From the NCBI GenBank assembly GCA_037039925.1, contig JAXRKP010000316.1, positions 122,501-186,500 on the forward strand: a stretch of 64,000 nt of DNA, read 5' to 3'. The stretch comes from Doris montereyensis (Eukaryota; Mollusca; Gastropoda; Nudibranchia; Dorididae). Positions 24,670 to 38,894 of this stretch are shown here, in pieces (position 1 is the stretch's first letter; each line of letters begins with the position of its first letter). Under the pieces are notes generated by a model that saw only the letters and a list, made by a program, of their open reading frames with translations, made no database searches and was not told where the DNA came from. The position numbers and the translations under genes were made by a program.

Positions 24670-24833
24670 GAATCGAAGCGTTTTAGCTTGATAGACAAGT
24701 CGTGGATCAAAGTGATGCAAAGGGCCCATGAGAACGACAACGTCATTTCCTGTTGTGCTGGAGACGACACAATGAGTCAGATTCTACCCCATCTGCTCGA
24801 ACAGCTGGAGTTATGTCAGAAATCACTCACTGG
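24670..24833 (+). CDS. DNAH8: Dynein heavy chain, fragment exon 13 (linker)
   Basis: Acceptor atactcag ends at 24669. It reads [20 protein letters not shown], then [20 protein letters not shown] and LCQKSLTG, a strongly conserved linker stretch (F-x-x-I-D-K-S-W). The donor is placed at 24834 (gttcgt), which leaves two bases and joins exon 14 to give T-G-Y-L-E-K-K-R. The donor is weak but forced by phase. A GA/GACA tract of about 830 bases starts 110 bases downstream. Confidence 0.94.
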
Positions 24834-24940
24834 GTTCGTGTATTTCGTTCGCTGTGTGAACGTGCAACACATAAAAGTAGTAATGGTTTTGTTTATCATT
24901 TTTGGATGGTAAAACGCCCGCGTGTGTATGTGTGTGTGTG

Positions 24941-25771
<831 letters not shown>

Positions 25772-25844
25772 GCAATATTATATAACCACCAAGCAAATAT
25801 ATTGATAGGCAAACAAAAATTGTAAAAAAAAAACCTAACTAAAC

Positions 25845-26315
25845 TGGCAGTATACAGTAAGGTTTATTGTTATATTTTCATCTAAGACAGTAGGGAATAC
25901 AATAGAATACACGTAGCTGAAATGACATATCTAAGAAGAGTGGGAAGGTGAACTGAGAGAGAAAATCAGAAACATAATAATAAGAGATCAAACCGAAAAG
26001 AATAGATCGCATAAAAGCTAAGAGAGAAATATATCAACTCAGATTGTATAGGCATGTAAACAGAGTAAATGGTAAGAGAATGGCTGAATCAGTATACAGT
26101 TCTAAGACCTAAGGTAAAAGATCAAAAGGCAGACCTCGTGAAAAGTAGGAAGAAGATATAAAAGAGATCCTAAAGCAAATAAATTAAACCTTTACAGAAG
26201 GAAACAGAAAATGTCTGGACAGTGTAGATTGGAGAAAGATCATAATGTCAGGTATCTAAGCCATACACCGGAATGTAAAAAAGAGAACAGATGAAAAAAA
26301 GAAAAAAAGAACAAA
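25845..26315 (+). mobile_element. LINE 3' end, same family as 3706-4778
   Basis: It aligns over its whole length with the reverse complement of the LINE at 3706-4180: acagtaaggtttattgtt, ctgaaatgacatatctaaga, ggaaacagaaaatgtctgga. It ends in a GAAAA-rich tail at about 26290-26312. It has many stops. Confidence 0.88.
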
Positions 26316-26807
26316 GCTCTATATTTCCATATCCGGCTTAGCTGGGAATAAAAAGGAATGAAAATGCGGTAGGCTGATAACTAGTGAATAGGCATATTAA
26401 TGTTTTATATTCCTCTTTATCAGCTGAGAATAGATGAGGTGAAATAGATACAAATTTAGAATAATCTAGATATCGTGAAAATTCGCTTGACTTCAATAGA
26501 TGGGGTTTAGTTTTGAGTAGACAAAGTGAACGAAATAAATTGCAAACGCTTTAAAACTGCTCATCAAATTATGTTTTTTCTTGAAGGATAACTATTATTG
26601 AGTCGTTGAGCTCGAGATCTGACTTTTGTTTTTAGTTGACAAAAGGCAAAGTAGATAATGTCTCGTAAATGTCATCCGACTGGTGTAACGATAGCTCATA
26701 ATAATATCTTGTTGGCAATGTCAATCGACCGCCATACCAAAAACGTCGTCAAAAGTCGATTGAATACGCTACCACGTCGTGAATTTTTCAATATAAAAGT
26801 TCATTCA
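26316..26807. other. Intron sequence, nothing recognised
   Basis: A short open frame at 26658-26852 runs into the SINE and has no recognised relative. Confidence 0.45.
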
Positions 26808-27066
26808 AAGCCATTACGGCCTATAGAGCCGGAGCTTATCCCGGTTCTATAGCGTGAAGCGTAACATGTGATAATAATCACATCCTGGACAGGACGCTAG
26901 ACTGACGCAGGCTTTTTACTTCCAAGCTAGTGGTACCCATTTTGCCCTTGGGTTGAGTGGGGAAACGCGTGTTGAGTGTCTTTCCGAAGGAACACTACGT
27001 CGGGCCTGGCGTTGAGCCAGGATTTGAACCCAGTCCGACAGCCCAACCACTCGGCCACCACTGCCA
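26808..27066 (-). mobile_element. tRNA-derived SINE, family A copy 1
   Basis: The minus strand starts gtggcagtggtggccgagtg (A box) and carries gggttcaaatcctgg (B box), then a body ending in the complement of attacggcctatagagccgg. It matches 43616-43892 over its whole length. Confidence 0.88.
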
Positions 27067-27645
27067 CGTTTTTCAATATAACTATAATATAAATGTGACC
27101 AAAAATAAAACAAAATTGTGAAAATGTGCTTGGGAAAGAAACTTTTCCTGCATTGTCTCTGAAACAAAATTCCAAAACATTTCCTTTAGTAAAACTAACC
27201 CACCAATTATGGTTTTAAAGCTTTTTTCAATGCCTTTCAAGTCATGTCAGTGCCAACATTATCTTATTCCATTTTTTTCATTTCAAAAAGTACTTTTTCT
27301 TAATTATTTTAAGGAAACATTTGATATGTCTTGTATCATAAAATCAGCCTTTTCATACTGGCTGGCCAGCCTGTTTTCCACCGAGAAAAGCGCAGATTTA
27401 ATGGTATATAATGTAGTGTATTTCGTAAACCGTACAAGTTGTACGCACATAAACAGGACATAGACATATGTGCCCCTCGAAGCACACATAGGAGAAATAA
27501 AATGTCACCACGAATTGTCAGTCATGTATAAAACACGCACGTATTGTTTACGATGCATGGAAACAAACCTTTACATATATCAATGAGAAAACGTATTGAA
27601 GGCTTTCCCTGTCATTTCCCATTTCCCATATTTTTCATTTCCAAG
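27067..27645. other. Intron sequence, nothing recognised
   Basis: No exon or element was recognised. Confidence 0.45.
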
Positions 27646-27746
27646 GTACCTTGAGAAGAAGAGACTTCTTTTCCTCGATTTTTCTTTGTGTCGGATCAGC
27701 CTTGTTGGAAATTCTTGGCCAAGCCAGTGATTGTCATACCATCCAG
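27646..27746 (+). CDS. DNAH8: Dynein heavy chain, fragment exon 14, with two 1-base deletions
   Basis: The acceptor tttccaag ends at 27645 and the donor gtgtgg starts at 27747. It starts YLEKKRLLF. The expected P-R-F-F-F-V-S-D-P and L-L-E-I-L-G-Q-A-S-D-C-H-T-I-Q are all present, but in three frames. One base is missing in the T-run at 27669-27672 and one near 27697, where the second C of a Pro codon is absent. With both, the exon has the length that phase requires. Confidence 0.92.
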
Positions 27747-28119
27747 GTGTGGACGAGTTTGTAGCCGCAATTTGCTCTATATTATTATCGTTCTTATGTA
27801 TTAGTATTAGGGGTATATCATCGACGTTCTGTTATTTAATTATTGCTAGTAAAGCAACTCGCTCACAGAACGGGAAAACAGATATTTTCAAAATTTTCTA
27901 AAACATTTTGTTCAAATTTTAGTTCTCTTACTGATTTTTTTTTCAAAAGCAAAATCTTATCAGTTTGATTCTTTGCATATAATTTGAGTACACACTGTTA
28001 TAAAATGATGCATAAAATAGTGGTTAGACGTTCCTAAACAATGTGCATTTTTGTAATAACCCACCGCCACCACCCCTAACAAACCAGAACAGAGAGTTGA
28101 GTCAATACAAGACGAGCAA

Positions 28120-28560
28120 CCGGTTAAACCACCGACACAAAATCTGCAAGCCATTCACCTCGTCTTTGTACCTCTTCATTGGCTGCCAGTCAAGAGGGGG
28201 GGGCAGGGGGCGAATCGAATTTCAAGGAGCTTGCGTATCATTTAAACGTTTACACAATGTAACTCCAGCCTATCATCACTTACAGTTGGTAACTGAATAT
28301 ATTCCCACATGCAGCCGTAGGTCTGTAAAATCTAAAATCTGCTCGCAGTACAAACACACAAATTAGGTCTTTCTGACATATCGTTCTCAGTAGTCGGCTC
28401 AAAATTGTGAAAAGTCTCAGCCAAGATGTCAAATCATCAAGAAATCTTAACATTCTCAAAATGCGACTCAAACTACTCGTATATATATTCAAGAAATTAT
28501 AAATTAAGTCCCCCCCTCTCTTTAGATGTAAACGAATTCCATTGGAAACCAGCATCTTAA
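28120..28560 (+). mobile_element. CR1-like LINE fragment, decayed
   Basis: Broken + strand translation gives pieces such as ISFSVVGSKLWKVSAKMS and LHWLP-like LCTSSLAAS. They are in the order of the RT C-terminus (A-F-S-V-x-x-P-K-L-W-N-S-L). Confidence 0.65.
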
Positions 28561-28564
28561 GTTG

Positions 28565-29095
28565 TGCTATTTTTTGTTCTCCATTTCATCAAATTGTTGT
28601 GATTGTAATGCTGTTCTCAATTTCATCGAATTGTTGTGATTGTAATGCTGTTCTCTATTTCATCAAATTGTTGTGATTGTAATGCTGTTCTCCATTTGAT
28701 CAAATTGTTGTGATTGTAATGATGTTTTCCATTTCATCAAATTGTTGTGATTGTAATGCTGTTCTTCATTTCATCAAATTGTTGTGATTGTAATTCTGTT
28801 TTCAATTTCATCAAATTGTTGTGATTGTAATGCTGTTCTTTATTTCATCAAATTGTTGTGATTGTAATGCTGTTCTCTATTTCATCAAATTGTTGTGATT
28901 GTAATGCTGTTCTCTATTTCATCAAATTGTTGTGATTGTAATGCTGTTCTTTATTTCATCAAATTGTTGTGATTGTAATGCTGTTCTCTATTTCATCAAA
29001 TTGTTGTGATTGTAATGCTGTTCTCTATTTCATCAAATTGTTGTGATTGTAATGCTGTTCTCTATTTCATCAAATTGTTGTGATTGTAATGTGTA
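28565..29095 (+). repeat. 37-bp minisatellite, about 14 copies
   Basis: Unit: ttgttgtgattgtaatgctg, then ttctctatttcatcaaa. It begins right at the end of the LINE fragment. Confidence 0.96.
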
Positions 29096-29099
29096 ATTG

Positions 29100-29900
29100 T
29101 AATACTTTTTTCCAATAATGTTATCAATTTTAGTTATGATTTTGTACATGACAACTTTGTTCCCAGCGCCTTAGACAATTTTGAGTTCAAACAGATTGGG
29201 ACCGCTTTCGCCTGCTTTCCTTCTCCCCTTTTCAAGAAGAGGAGGGGAGAGAGGAAATGAGAATTGGATGTGACAGGGTAAATTCGTTTCCCTCCCTGCT
29301 CCTCTATGTCTGTCAGTTGTACAAGATGGACGAGCAAAAACGTATTTCAATTGATGGTTTTTTATTTTTATATGACGGCAAAACATGTCGATACTGGGTA
29401 CGGAGAATCCACCCTCACCGGAATATTCGGTGAAATAATTTAATGGATGAAGCGCTAAGAAAAATAAAGAAAATGCTTCTCGTTGATAAGGATTAGACCT
29501 ACATATTAACGTCTTCTAGAAACTTTCTCTTTTTTTGTGCTTCGAGATCTATTTTGAAAATCTATGAACACATCTCTCTGTAAAAATGAACTATGTGTTC
29601 ACACAATATGTGTGTATAGTCACGCAACAGACTTGATGGAAGAAAGGTGATTTAAATTTAATGAAGCGCTTAGCTATCTGTCATCACCTTTCTTTTCTAT
29701 GGGATTGATATCGGAATAGGAGATGAATCCACTCTAGCGTGCCCCAATACATTTCCTACAGATTACATTTGCCTGTTACAGCATGGCGGTACAAGGTCCA
29801 TTTTATAAGCAGGTTCCCCACGTTCATAAAATGAAAACTATTTGAACAAACGGAATGAAATTTGGCACATCATATCTTTATCTTATACTGTAATCAACGT
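29100..29900. other. Intron sequence, nothing recognised
   Basis: Minus-strand open frames at 29134-29386 have no known relatives. No exon was found. Confidence 0.45.
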
Positions 29901-29929
29901 AACTACAACCGCATTTGGCATTCACCGTA

Positions 29930-30690
29930 ATCAACTGTCAAATGCAGTGACGTAAGTGATTTTGTCCAGTGACCTGATCACCTCTTTTGTGGCAAGTTTA
30001 GTATCTCTTTCTGATTCAAATATTTGCCTACGAAGATATTCTTTCATCTTGGGGAAACAATGGCAGTCACAGGGTGAATAGCGTGAATGTTCCAACGTTT
30101 CCCAGGTGTAACAGTCCAAACGTTCCGTCCCTAGCCTGGCTCTGTGGACGAGGGTATTGTCGTGGTGAAACTTAGCAGATCAGGTCATTTTTTTCCAAAC
30201 AACTCGTCTCAACTTTTCATGTGGGATCATTTTATAGTAGTAGGCGTTAATAGTCGCACCTGTTGGGACAATCCATGGCACAATTACATGATTACACCCA
30301 TGGTGTCGAAGAATAGAATGTGCAATACCTTCAGTGACCCTTTTTTGCGATGTGTCTTCTCTGGAGGCGGATCATCAAAGATTCTCCATTTTGCTGACTG
30401 CCTTTTTGTCGCAGGATCCCAAGTGTAAACCCAGATTTCATCTCGTCATGATTCTATCTCAAAATCTGTAGTCCTCTCTGGAATCTATGAAAAAAAAATA
30501 CATGAAGAATCTGACTCTCGCATCTTATCGGTCTTAAGTCTCTGTTTTTCCAGCCATTTTGCTGTGTCATTCAATGGCCGTTCAATATTTTCACGCAAAA
30601 CTTTATGTGACAATTCAGAAAGAATTGATTTGTATGTGTGCACAGTTTCAAAATTGTAATTATAGGGACACACATTTTATGGACATGAGA
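29930..30690 (-). pseudogene. Mariner-like transposase, decayed
   Basis: Minus-strand segments in order: RDEIWVYTWDPATKRQSAKW (first catalytic Asp region), ILFFDTMGV, FHHDNTLVHRARL (second Asp), then LEHSRYSPCDCHCFPKMKEY (third Asp region, with several residues of the usual Y-S-P-D-L-A-P-C-D lost). This is the mariner D-D34-D layout. Frame breaks and the damaged third motif mean it is inactive. Confidence 0.85.
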
Positions 30691-30814
30691 AACTTGCTTG
30701 TGAAGTGAACCTCATACTAAAATGAGAGGTAGGGGAAAGCCGAAAGCGAATACACTCAGTTCTTGCACTTTTAAAATCAATTAATACTATGTACTACTAT
30801 TTACAACACTCTGC

Positions 30815-31425
30815 CAATGACCTTAAAAGGAGAACCGCTGGAAAATATATATGTTGCTACCTGGGTAGCATGATTGATGGCAAGGAAGAGGATACAGAAG
30901 GCACGACAAGCATTTTTAAGCCCTAACAAAGTATAGTTCAGCAGCAGTTTACTAGAAATAATCAAACTAAGGATATTCAACTCAAATGTCAAGTCAGTGC
31001 TAACATATGGCTAAAAACCATGGAGAACCATAAAAACTACCCTACAAAAAATACAATCATTCATAAATAGATGCCTGAGGAGAATTGTCAGAATATTTTG
31101 GCCTTAAGTTATCTCAAACATTAATCTATGGGAACGAACTGTACAAATATATGCTGGAAAAGATTTAAAACGAAAGAAATAGAGGTGGATAGGCCACACG
31201 CTTAGAAAGGACCACAACACAATAACAAGACAGAGCCTAACATGGAACCCACAGGCTAAAAGATCGAGGGGTCGGCCAAGGGCTACATGGAGAAGAGGAA
31301 CTGGAGGGAGAGATGAAGAAGACGGGGCAAACATGGAAATCCATGGAGAGGCTGGCACAGGAGATAACTGATTGGAGATTATTTATTGATGGCCTATGGC
31401 TCCCAACGAGCTAAAAAGGCAGACG
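30815..31425 (+). mobile_element. RTE-like LINE, RT C-terminal fragment
   Basis: The + strand gives YLGSMIDGKEEDTEGTT, then [20 protein letters not shown] and [20 protein letters not shown]. This is the tail of endonuclease/RT LINEs. Stops are present. Confidence 0.85.
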
Positions 31426-31560
31426 ACTACTATTTACGTTACCGAATAGATCAGACATGATAAACAAACACTTCCGAAATCAGCGATCCAAACTCTCCCC
31501 AAAACCACTCTCAAACTAGACACAACAGCAACATTATAATTTTTCTTGTTGACCAGTGCT

Positions 31561-31565
31561 ATTAA

Positions 31566-31635
<70 letters not shown>
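31561..31635. repeat. (ATT)n trinucleotide repeat
   Basis: Pure run, 75 bases. Confidence 0.98.
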
Positions 31636-31636
<1 letters not shown>

Positions 31637-31639
31637 GAA

Positions 31640-31710
31640 GGACATGGTAATCCAGGGGCAAGGTGTCGGCCTCTCATCCCAATGGTCGTGTGTTCAAATG
31701 ACACACAGAC
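31640..31710 (+). mobile_element. tRNA-derived SINE head
   Basis: gggcaaggtgtcggcctctc, then atcccaatggtcgtgtgttc and aaatg, resemble the A-to-B box part of a tRNA-derived SINE. The body is not seen. Confidence 0.5.
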
Positions 31711-31781
31711 AGAAGGGAGACAGACAGACAGTAGTATGTCGTCACACAAATTCATTAAACTTTCCATACTATTTCTCTTAG

Positions 31782-31886
31782 GCTCACTTGCTTGGAATTT
31801 TCGACAACGTGATGAGAGTACAATTTCATGAGAAAAACTATGACATGATTTTGGCCTGCGTATCCAGGGAAAAAGAGAAAATTGAA
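31782..31886 (+). CDS. DNAH8: Dynein heavy chain, fragment exon 15 (linker)
   Basis: Acceptor ttctcttag ends at 31781 and donor gtaaga starts at 31887; 35 codons, phase 0 at both ends. It reads [20 protein letters not shown], then [15 protein letters not shown], matching the H-L-x-x-x-F-D-N-x-x-x-V-x-F segment. No indel. Confidence 0.95.
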
Positions 31887-32380
31887 GTAAGATACTTTCA
31901 TTTGTTTTATGTTATCAACCCATACTCTTGTAATGGGTTTTAATCAAGCAAAGACAAGCTTGCTTTGGAAAAAACATCATCTTTTTTTCTTCTTTGATGC
32001 TTATCAATGTCACTATTGTCATAACCACTTCATTGCCTTTGTCTTTGATGAATGTCTTGTTACTTTTTGATCACGAGTTTATAGATTGGTTTTACTATAG
32101 AGCAAGGGTGGTGTTACTGGTAGGTCCTGCCTTTTTTTTCTTCCAGACCTTAACCTCTGTCTCTTTTCTTGCTATTTCCTCTCACATTTTCTCTGAGATC
32201 ACCACATGAGTGAATAAAGTAAATGACAAGCGATCGATTGAGTACGCTCAAACCTTCTTATGCCGTCTAACTGTTGTGCCGGTGGTAACTTGATGTTTTA
32301 AAGGAAATGGCATATTAACGAATACACTTTTGCCCAGTATTACAAAAATTACATGCACTTCATAGATCTACAAGAACTTA
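31887..32380. other. Intron sequence, nothing recognised
   Basis: No element was recognised before the trinucleotide block. Confidence 0.5.
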
Positions 32381-32385
32381 AATAA

Positions 32386-32400
32386 TAGTAGTAGTAGTAA

Positions 32401-32461
<61 letters not shown>

Positions 32462-32833
32462 TACAGGAGAAGTAGTAGTAGTAGTCACATTAGTAGTAGT
32501 AGTACTAGTAGTAGTAGTAGTAGTAGCAGTAGTAGTAGTAGTAGTAGTAGTCGCAGTAGCAGTAATAATAATAGCAGTAGTAGTAGTAGTAGCAGCAGCA
32601 GTAGCAGCAGCAGTAGCAGCAGTAGCAGCAGCAGCATAGTAGCAGCAGTATTAATAATTGTTGTAGTAGTTATAGTAGTAGTAGCAGTAGTAGTAGCAGC
32701 AATATTAGTAGCAGCAGTTGCAGTATTAGTAGTAGTAGTAGTAGTAAAATAGGGGTAATAGCAAATGTAGTAGTAGTAATAAGTAGCCATTAGTACCAGT
32801 TGTAGTAGAAACAGTAGTAGTAGTAATAGTAGC

Positions 32834-32871
<38 letters not shown>

Positions 32872-32928
32872 CAGCAGCAGCAGTAGTAGCAGGAGTAGTA
32901 CTTATGTTATTAGTAGTATTGGGAGTAA

Positions 32929-32984
<56 letters not shown>

Positions 32985-33090
32985 ATAGTAGCTACTAGTA
33001 GTAATAGTGATAGTAGTGGTATTAGTAGTAGTAGTATTAGTAGCAGTAGTAATAGTAGTAGTAGTAGTAGTAGTAATAGTAGTAGTAGTT

Positions 33091-33140
<50 letters not shown>

Positions 33141-33560
33141 CGTAGTAGCAATAGTAATTCTATTATTATTATTATTATTATTATTTTATTATAAGTAGTA
33201 TTAGTAGTAATAGAAGTAGTAGAAGCAGCAGCAGCAGCAGCAGCAGAGCAAGCAGCAGTAGCAGCAATAGCAGTAGCAGCAGTAGTAGTAGTAGTAGTAG
33301 CAGTAGTAGCAGTAGTAGTAGTAGTAGTAGTAGTAGTGATGTTATGGTGGTGGTGGTAGTGGTATTCGTCGTAGTAATGGTGGTGGTGGTAGCAGTGGTA
33401 GTAGTAGCAGTAGTAGTAGTAGTAGTAGTAGTAGCAGCAGTAGTAGTAGTAGTAGTAATAAAAATAGTAGTAGTTGTCGTAATAATAGTAGTATTGGCGG
33501 TGGTAGCAGTAGTCGTGGTAGTAGTGGTGGTGCTAGTAGTAGTTGTAGTGGTAATTATAA
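32386..33560. repeat. (AGT)n trinucleotide complex, about 1.2 kb
   Basis: AGT/GTA repeats with many AGC, AAT and GGT changes, and an ATT block at 33158-33190. Long frames here are composition only. Confidence 0.97.
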
Positions 33561-33613
33561 TTTTTCCTTTTTTAAATCGGTTGTCATACTATCTTTCGGT
33601 GTGTTTGTTCAGA

Positions 33614-34133
<520 letters not shown>

Positions 34134-34334
34134 GTTATTTGTATTACACCCCACCCCGATATGTACCAAGCTCAGAGCACTGAAACATGGATACACATTA
34201 TAAATCAAGACATATGCATATATAATTTACACACACCAACGCAATATACATGTTACGCATAACAAACATATTTCAAACCATAGCAGGATAATACAAAAGA
34301 CATTTGACATCATTGAACTATATTCAACTATATA

Positions 34335-34383
34335 GTAGTAGTAGTAATAAAAGTAGTAGTAATAGTAGTAGTAGTAGTAATAA

Positions 34384-34421
<38 letters not shown>

Positions 34422-34480
34422 ATAGTAGTAGTAATAGTAGTAGTAGTAATAGTAGTAGTAGTAATAGTAGTATTAGTAGT
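34335..34480. repeat. (AGT)n repeat with AAT changes
   Basis: About 145 bases, the same type as the block at 32386. Confidence 0.96.
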
Positions 34481-35102
34481 GTGAGTTGCTGGCCGGTCTG
34501 CTGATAGGTGTTAATTTCCTTTTCTCTCTTACATAAATCACTTGGAGATCACCGCATGTGGTGTATGACAGACGTCAATGAAACTAAATTATTATGACAT
34601 GTATTAGGTAGGTCTGGCAACACACTACACATTCGTCTTGGTTCTATTAGCACAGGATTAAATGAGAAGAGAGAGAAAGAGAGGAGTGATAAATTGTGCG
34701 TGGGGAGGAGACATGACATCCAGGGAACGAGTGATTGTGTGTGACATTTTAACAAACCAAACTCTTGATTCTACCCGCTTGCATCATCCCGGAAACGTGA
34801 CGGCGATGCAGTGTGGCGGAAGGCCTGTGGCAGCATACTGACTTATTTCATTCTTCTTGTAGACTGCTTGATCCGTACATAAGAGGTGAACAGCTGGCGG
34901 TAAGCGAGAATGGCGGTATAGCGGGAGGCAGTATAGCGAGCTTTGCGCGAAGTTGAAAAGCTAAATATTTAAACCATATTATTAAAGAGCACAATTCTGT
35001 ATTCACCTCCTTGCCACGTTCTTCGATAGCATGTCTTATGATATGTGCATGCCTTGGTGAACTGCACTTGTCTTGCATAAATCTCATGATGTATGATTAC
35101 AG
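34481..35102. other. Intron sequence, nothing recognised
   Basis: No exon or element was recognised up to exon 16. Confidence 0.5.
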
Positions 35103-35263
35103 TTAGAGAAGCCCATACGATGTGAGGGCAACGTTGAGCTTTGGCTGTATGCTTTGATGGAAGAACAGCAGCGATCTTTGCATGGCATCATCAGGAAGCT
35201 TACAGGGCCAGCACTGCTCCAGAGTTTGAACTTTATCAGTTTTTGAACTCTTATCCAGCCCAG
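35103..35263 (+). CDS. DNAH8: Dynein heavy chain, fragment exon 16, with 1-base deletion
   Basis: Acceptor gattacag ends at 35102 and donor gtaagg starts at 35264. It reads [20 protein letters not shown], with the G-N-V-E-x-W-L motif, then [11 protein letters not shown]. Near 35198 one G is missing; after it the expected frame is [20 protein letters not shown] and AQ. Phase requires the same single base. A 15-bp minisatellite starts within about 100 bases of the donor. Confidence 0.94.
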
Positions 35264-35339
35264 GTAAGGATTTGTAGTCACACGTAGAGTAACCAGTTTG
35301 TCTTCTTTTCCCAAACTTCATACAAAAACCTTGTTATCT

Positions 35340-36160
35340 GTTTCCTTGTTAGCATTTTTACCTCGTTAAGTTCTCACCTTGTTAACTATTACCTCGTCAG
35401 CTAAAACTTGTTAGCTATTACTGTGTTACCATTGCCGTGTTAGGTATTACCGTTTTTGCTATTACCGTGTTAACTATTACCGTGTTAGCTATTACCGTGT
35501 TAGTTATTACTGTGCTAACTATTACTGTGTTAGCTATGACCGTGTTGACTATTACCGTGTTAACTATTACTATTATTACCGTGTTAATTATTACCGTGTT
35601 ATTACCGTGTTAACTATTACCGTGTTTATTACCGTGTTAACTATTACCGTGTTAACTATTACCGTGTTAACTATTACCGTGTTAACTATTACCGTGTTAA
35701 CTATTACCGTGTTAACTATTACCGTGTTATTACCGTGTTAACTATTACCGTGTTATTACCGTGTTAACTATTACCGTGTTAACTATTACCGTGTTAACTA
35801 TTACCGTGTTAACTATTACCGTGTTAACTATTACCGTGTTAACTATTACCGTGTTAACTATTACCGTGTTAACTATTACCGTGTTATTACCGTGTTAACT
35901 ATTACCGTGTTAACTATTACCGTGTTATTACCGTGTAACTATTACCGTGTTATTACCGTGTTAACTATTACCGTGTTAACTATTACCGTGTTAACTATTA
36001 CCGTGTTAACTATTACCGTGTTAACTATTACTGTGTTAACTATTACCGCGTTAACTATTACCGTTTGCTATTACTATTAACCATTACCGTAATTGCTATT
36101 ACTGTGTTAGCTTGCCGTGTTAACTATTATCGTGTTTGCTATTACTGTGTTAACCATTAC
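35340..36160 (+). repeat. 15-bp minisatellite, about 50 copies
   Basis: Unit: gtgttaactattacc, very uniform at 35590-36060. Some units drop the aactatta part to give gtgttattacc. Confidence 0.97.
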
Positions 36161-36255
36161 GAAAATTTTCCTTTTAAATTAAAAATACAATAATTACAAA
36201 ATTCTGTTAATTCATAAGAAACCTATTTTTTTTTTCTGTTTCGTACATGATCATT
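36161..36255 (+). repeat. 95-bp direct repeat, left copy
   Basis: Starts gaaaattttccttttaaatt and ends tctgtttcgtacatgatcat. Nearly identical to 37799-37891. Confidence 0.95.
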
Positions 36256-37798
36256 ACGAAAATTAATCGCATATTTCCAGCGATGATCGTTCATTCGTTA
36301 TTGTCTCCATACATGACACCATGCCCACCAACTAGATAAAAAAACCAAAACAGACTGAAGTAAATCAACTAGGTTGTCTGCTTACTATTCGTACATCCAT
36401 ATATATTTGATTTAAATCGAGTCTTTTGAGTGTGGCTTCAAAACGCTTTACAGAATTGATGAGCATGGTGAAAGATACATTGATACCGTGAACAACAGTA
36501 ACACTGTAAGACACAAACAAAATGTGGTCTCAAATCGTTTAGTGAGGTTCTCAGGCATCAAGGTTTCACCAATCAGACAGGTTTGTTCTGTTCTATATAT
36601 ACCACCAAAAGAACTTCACGTTTCATCATGGGCTTGTTAGAATGCTTTTGTTAGTGTGTGAATGCGTGCACATACAGAAGCAGATCGATATTCCATAGCT
36701 TTGACCAGGCTCAATCAAGACAGTATTCCAAGCCTAAATGGCTTACGAAATAGTTTTAGATTGGGATGGATATTTTTTTTTCTTTTAATGGTCAGTGTGA
36801 ATAAAACATCTAACTCATGACTTGTCATTGCTGGCTAAAAGTTTCAATAGTTACTTAAGGGGGGGGGGGGGGGTTGGGTTCTGGGAATGCCATTTTTGCC
36901 GAAAATGGGACAAATCTAGTCTATCATACTACTGGATAGAGCAGTTCATTCTCGTCATAATGATATCATAAAAGAAGCTCAGTATCGATTCTTTGAATTT
37001 ATACGAATTTTTAAGAAACAATACAGGCCTATCTTTCAACACAGCTCTTATGCAATAAAAGTCAGAAATATTATCTAAAGTATATCAAGTTCGTACTCAT
37101 CTTGATCGTCACAATACACGCTATCCAAAACAACCTTAGCTGGAAAATACGGAACATATTCCATTACCTATTATCAAAAGGCACCATCTCAAAAGGAACA
37201 AAAAGGTGCTGGTGCACTTCAAACAGTGCCAATAAGAAGTAGTTGCGAGCCTCTCAAGGTTTTATGATGTTTCAAAGTATTATCCTACTCTTTTCTTAGG
37301 TTTATGGGAGAAAATGTATTCAACTACAAGAAAATAAGAGAAAAATACGATTTTCCCAAAATGTCCTTTTTTGTTCATTATTTCCTATCGCTTTTTTTTT
37401 TATTTCTCAACATTTGGTGGATGATGAGTGGGAGATATATATTATAGTTTTGGACAAATTGATTTTTTTGTACAATGTTTTTGTATAATGTTTGATTGTT
37501 TTCATATGCTATTTTAAAAAATTCATAAAATCAAAACTTACTAATGAAACAAAAATTCGATCTAATAAAATTTAGATATTGTATCAAATAAGGTGTGTGC
37601 CAATTTGATATAAATTTGTTGAAAAAAAAGAAAAAAGCCTATCGATATTGAACTTGGTAAAATTTGGGGCAAAAAATCCAAGATGGCCGCCGTTTCCATG
37701 GCAACCGGAAGCGTCAGGAGAAAAACAACGACATATTTCAACTCAGTACACCATGTCCATTACACCTATACATAAGTTAAATTGATAGATACAAAGGG
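36256..37798. other. 1.5-kb segment between two direct repeats, unrecognised
   Basis: AT-rich, with no open frame of note. It has a G15 tract near 36860-36873 and the motif aagatggccgccgtttccat at about 37680. The flanking 95-bp repeats suggest a possible mobile element, but no termini or coding remains were recognised. Confidence 0.5.
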
Positions 37799-37891
37799 GA
37801 AAATTTTCCTTTTAAATTAAAAATACAATAATTTCAAAATTCTGTTAATTCATAAGAAACCTATTTTTTTTCTGTTTCGTACATGATCATT
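37799..37891 (+). repeat. 93-bp direct repeat, right copy
   Basis: Differs from 36161-36255 mainly by one base change and a shorter T-run. Confidence 0.95.
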
Positions 37892-38370
37892 TCATTGTAA
37901 AAATGCTTACTTAACCTCACATTGAAGAGGTGCCGTAGCTTTAAGCTTACTGTTGTTGTTATGAATGTGCGTGCCGGAGAAATAACGTGTGGAGATGACT
38001 TTCTGAAAATCTCTCTCTCCTTCACCAAGAAAGATGTCTAAAGATAATAAACTCTATTTTCCAACGCAGAGAGCACCTATTCAAGATTCAAAATTTATTT
38101 TCATCCAGGTCAGGGAGGGTACTTTTGAAAAAGTGTAGTAAGGAAAGATATCGAAGGTCATTTCTCAAGATTTCTTTCCCATTTTTAACACAATATTTTG
38201 GAACTATGTTTTAGTTATCAAATGTTTACATAGCTATTCGTCTAGTGTGTCAAATAAGTGATGTACCTTAGAAGGCAACTTAAGTACTAGATAGATGTAG
38301 AGGTAAAAAGATAAAGAGCGGGGGAGAGGGGTAGAAGAAAGAGAGATGAAAGAGCAGAGAGAGGAGAGGA

Positions 38371-38667
<297 letters not shown>

Positions 38668-38849
38668 ACCATGATTTACTGTGATATAATAGTAATACTA
38701 TTCTATTCACCCAAAGAAGGACATTATGTACGCATTGCTTCGTCATACATATTCATATTAACAAATTATGCATTCTAATGTACATAATGTGTATTTTATA
38801 GATCGTTGCGAACTAAGATAATGTGCCTTCATGAGGACAATACAGTTTT

Positions 38850-38894
38850 ATTGAATTGAATTGAATTGAATTGAATTGAATTGAATTGAATTGA
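38850..38894. repeat. (TTGAA)n pentanucleotide repeat at an acceptor
   Basis: About nine units ending 12 bases before the exon 17 acceptor. Only ctgctctcc remains as the pyrimidine tract. Confidence 0.95.
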
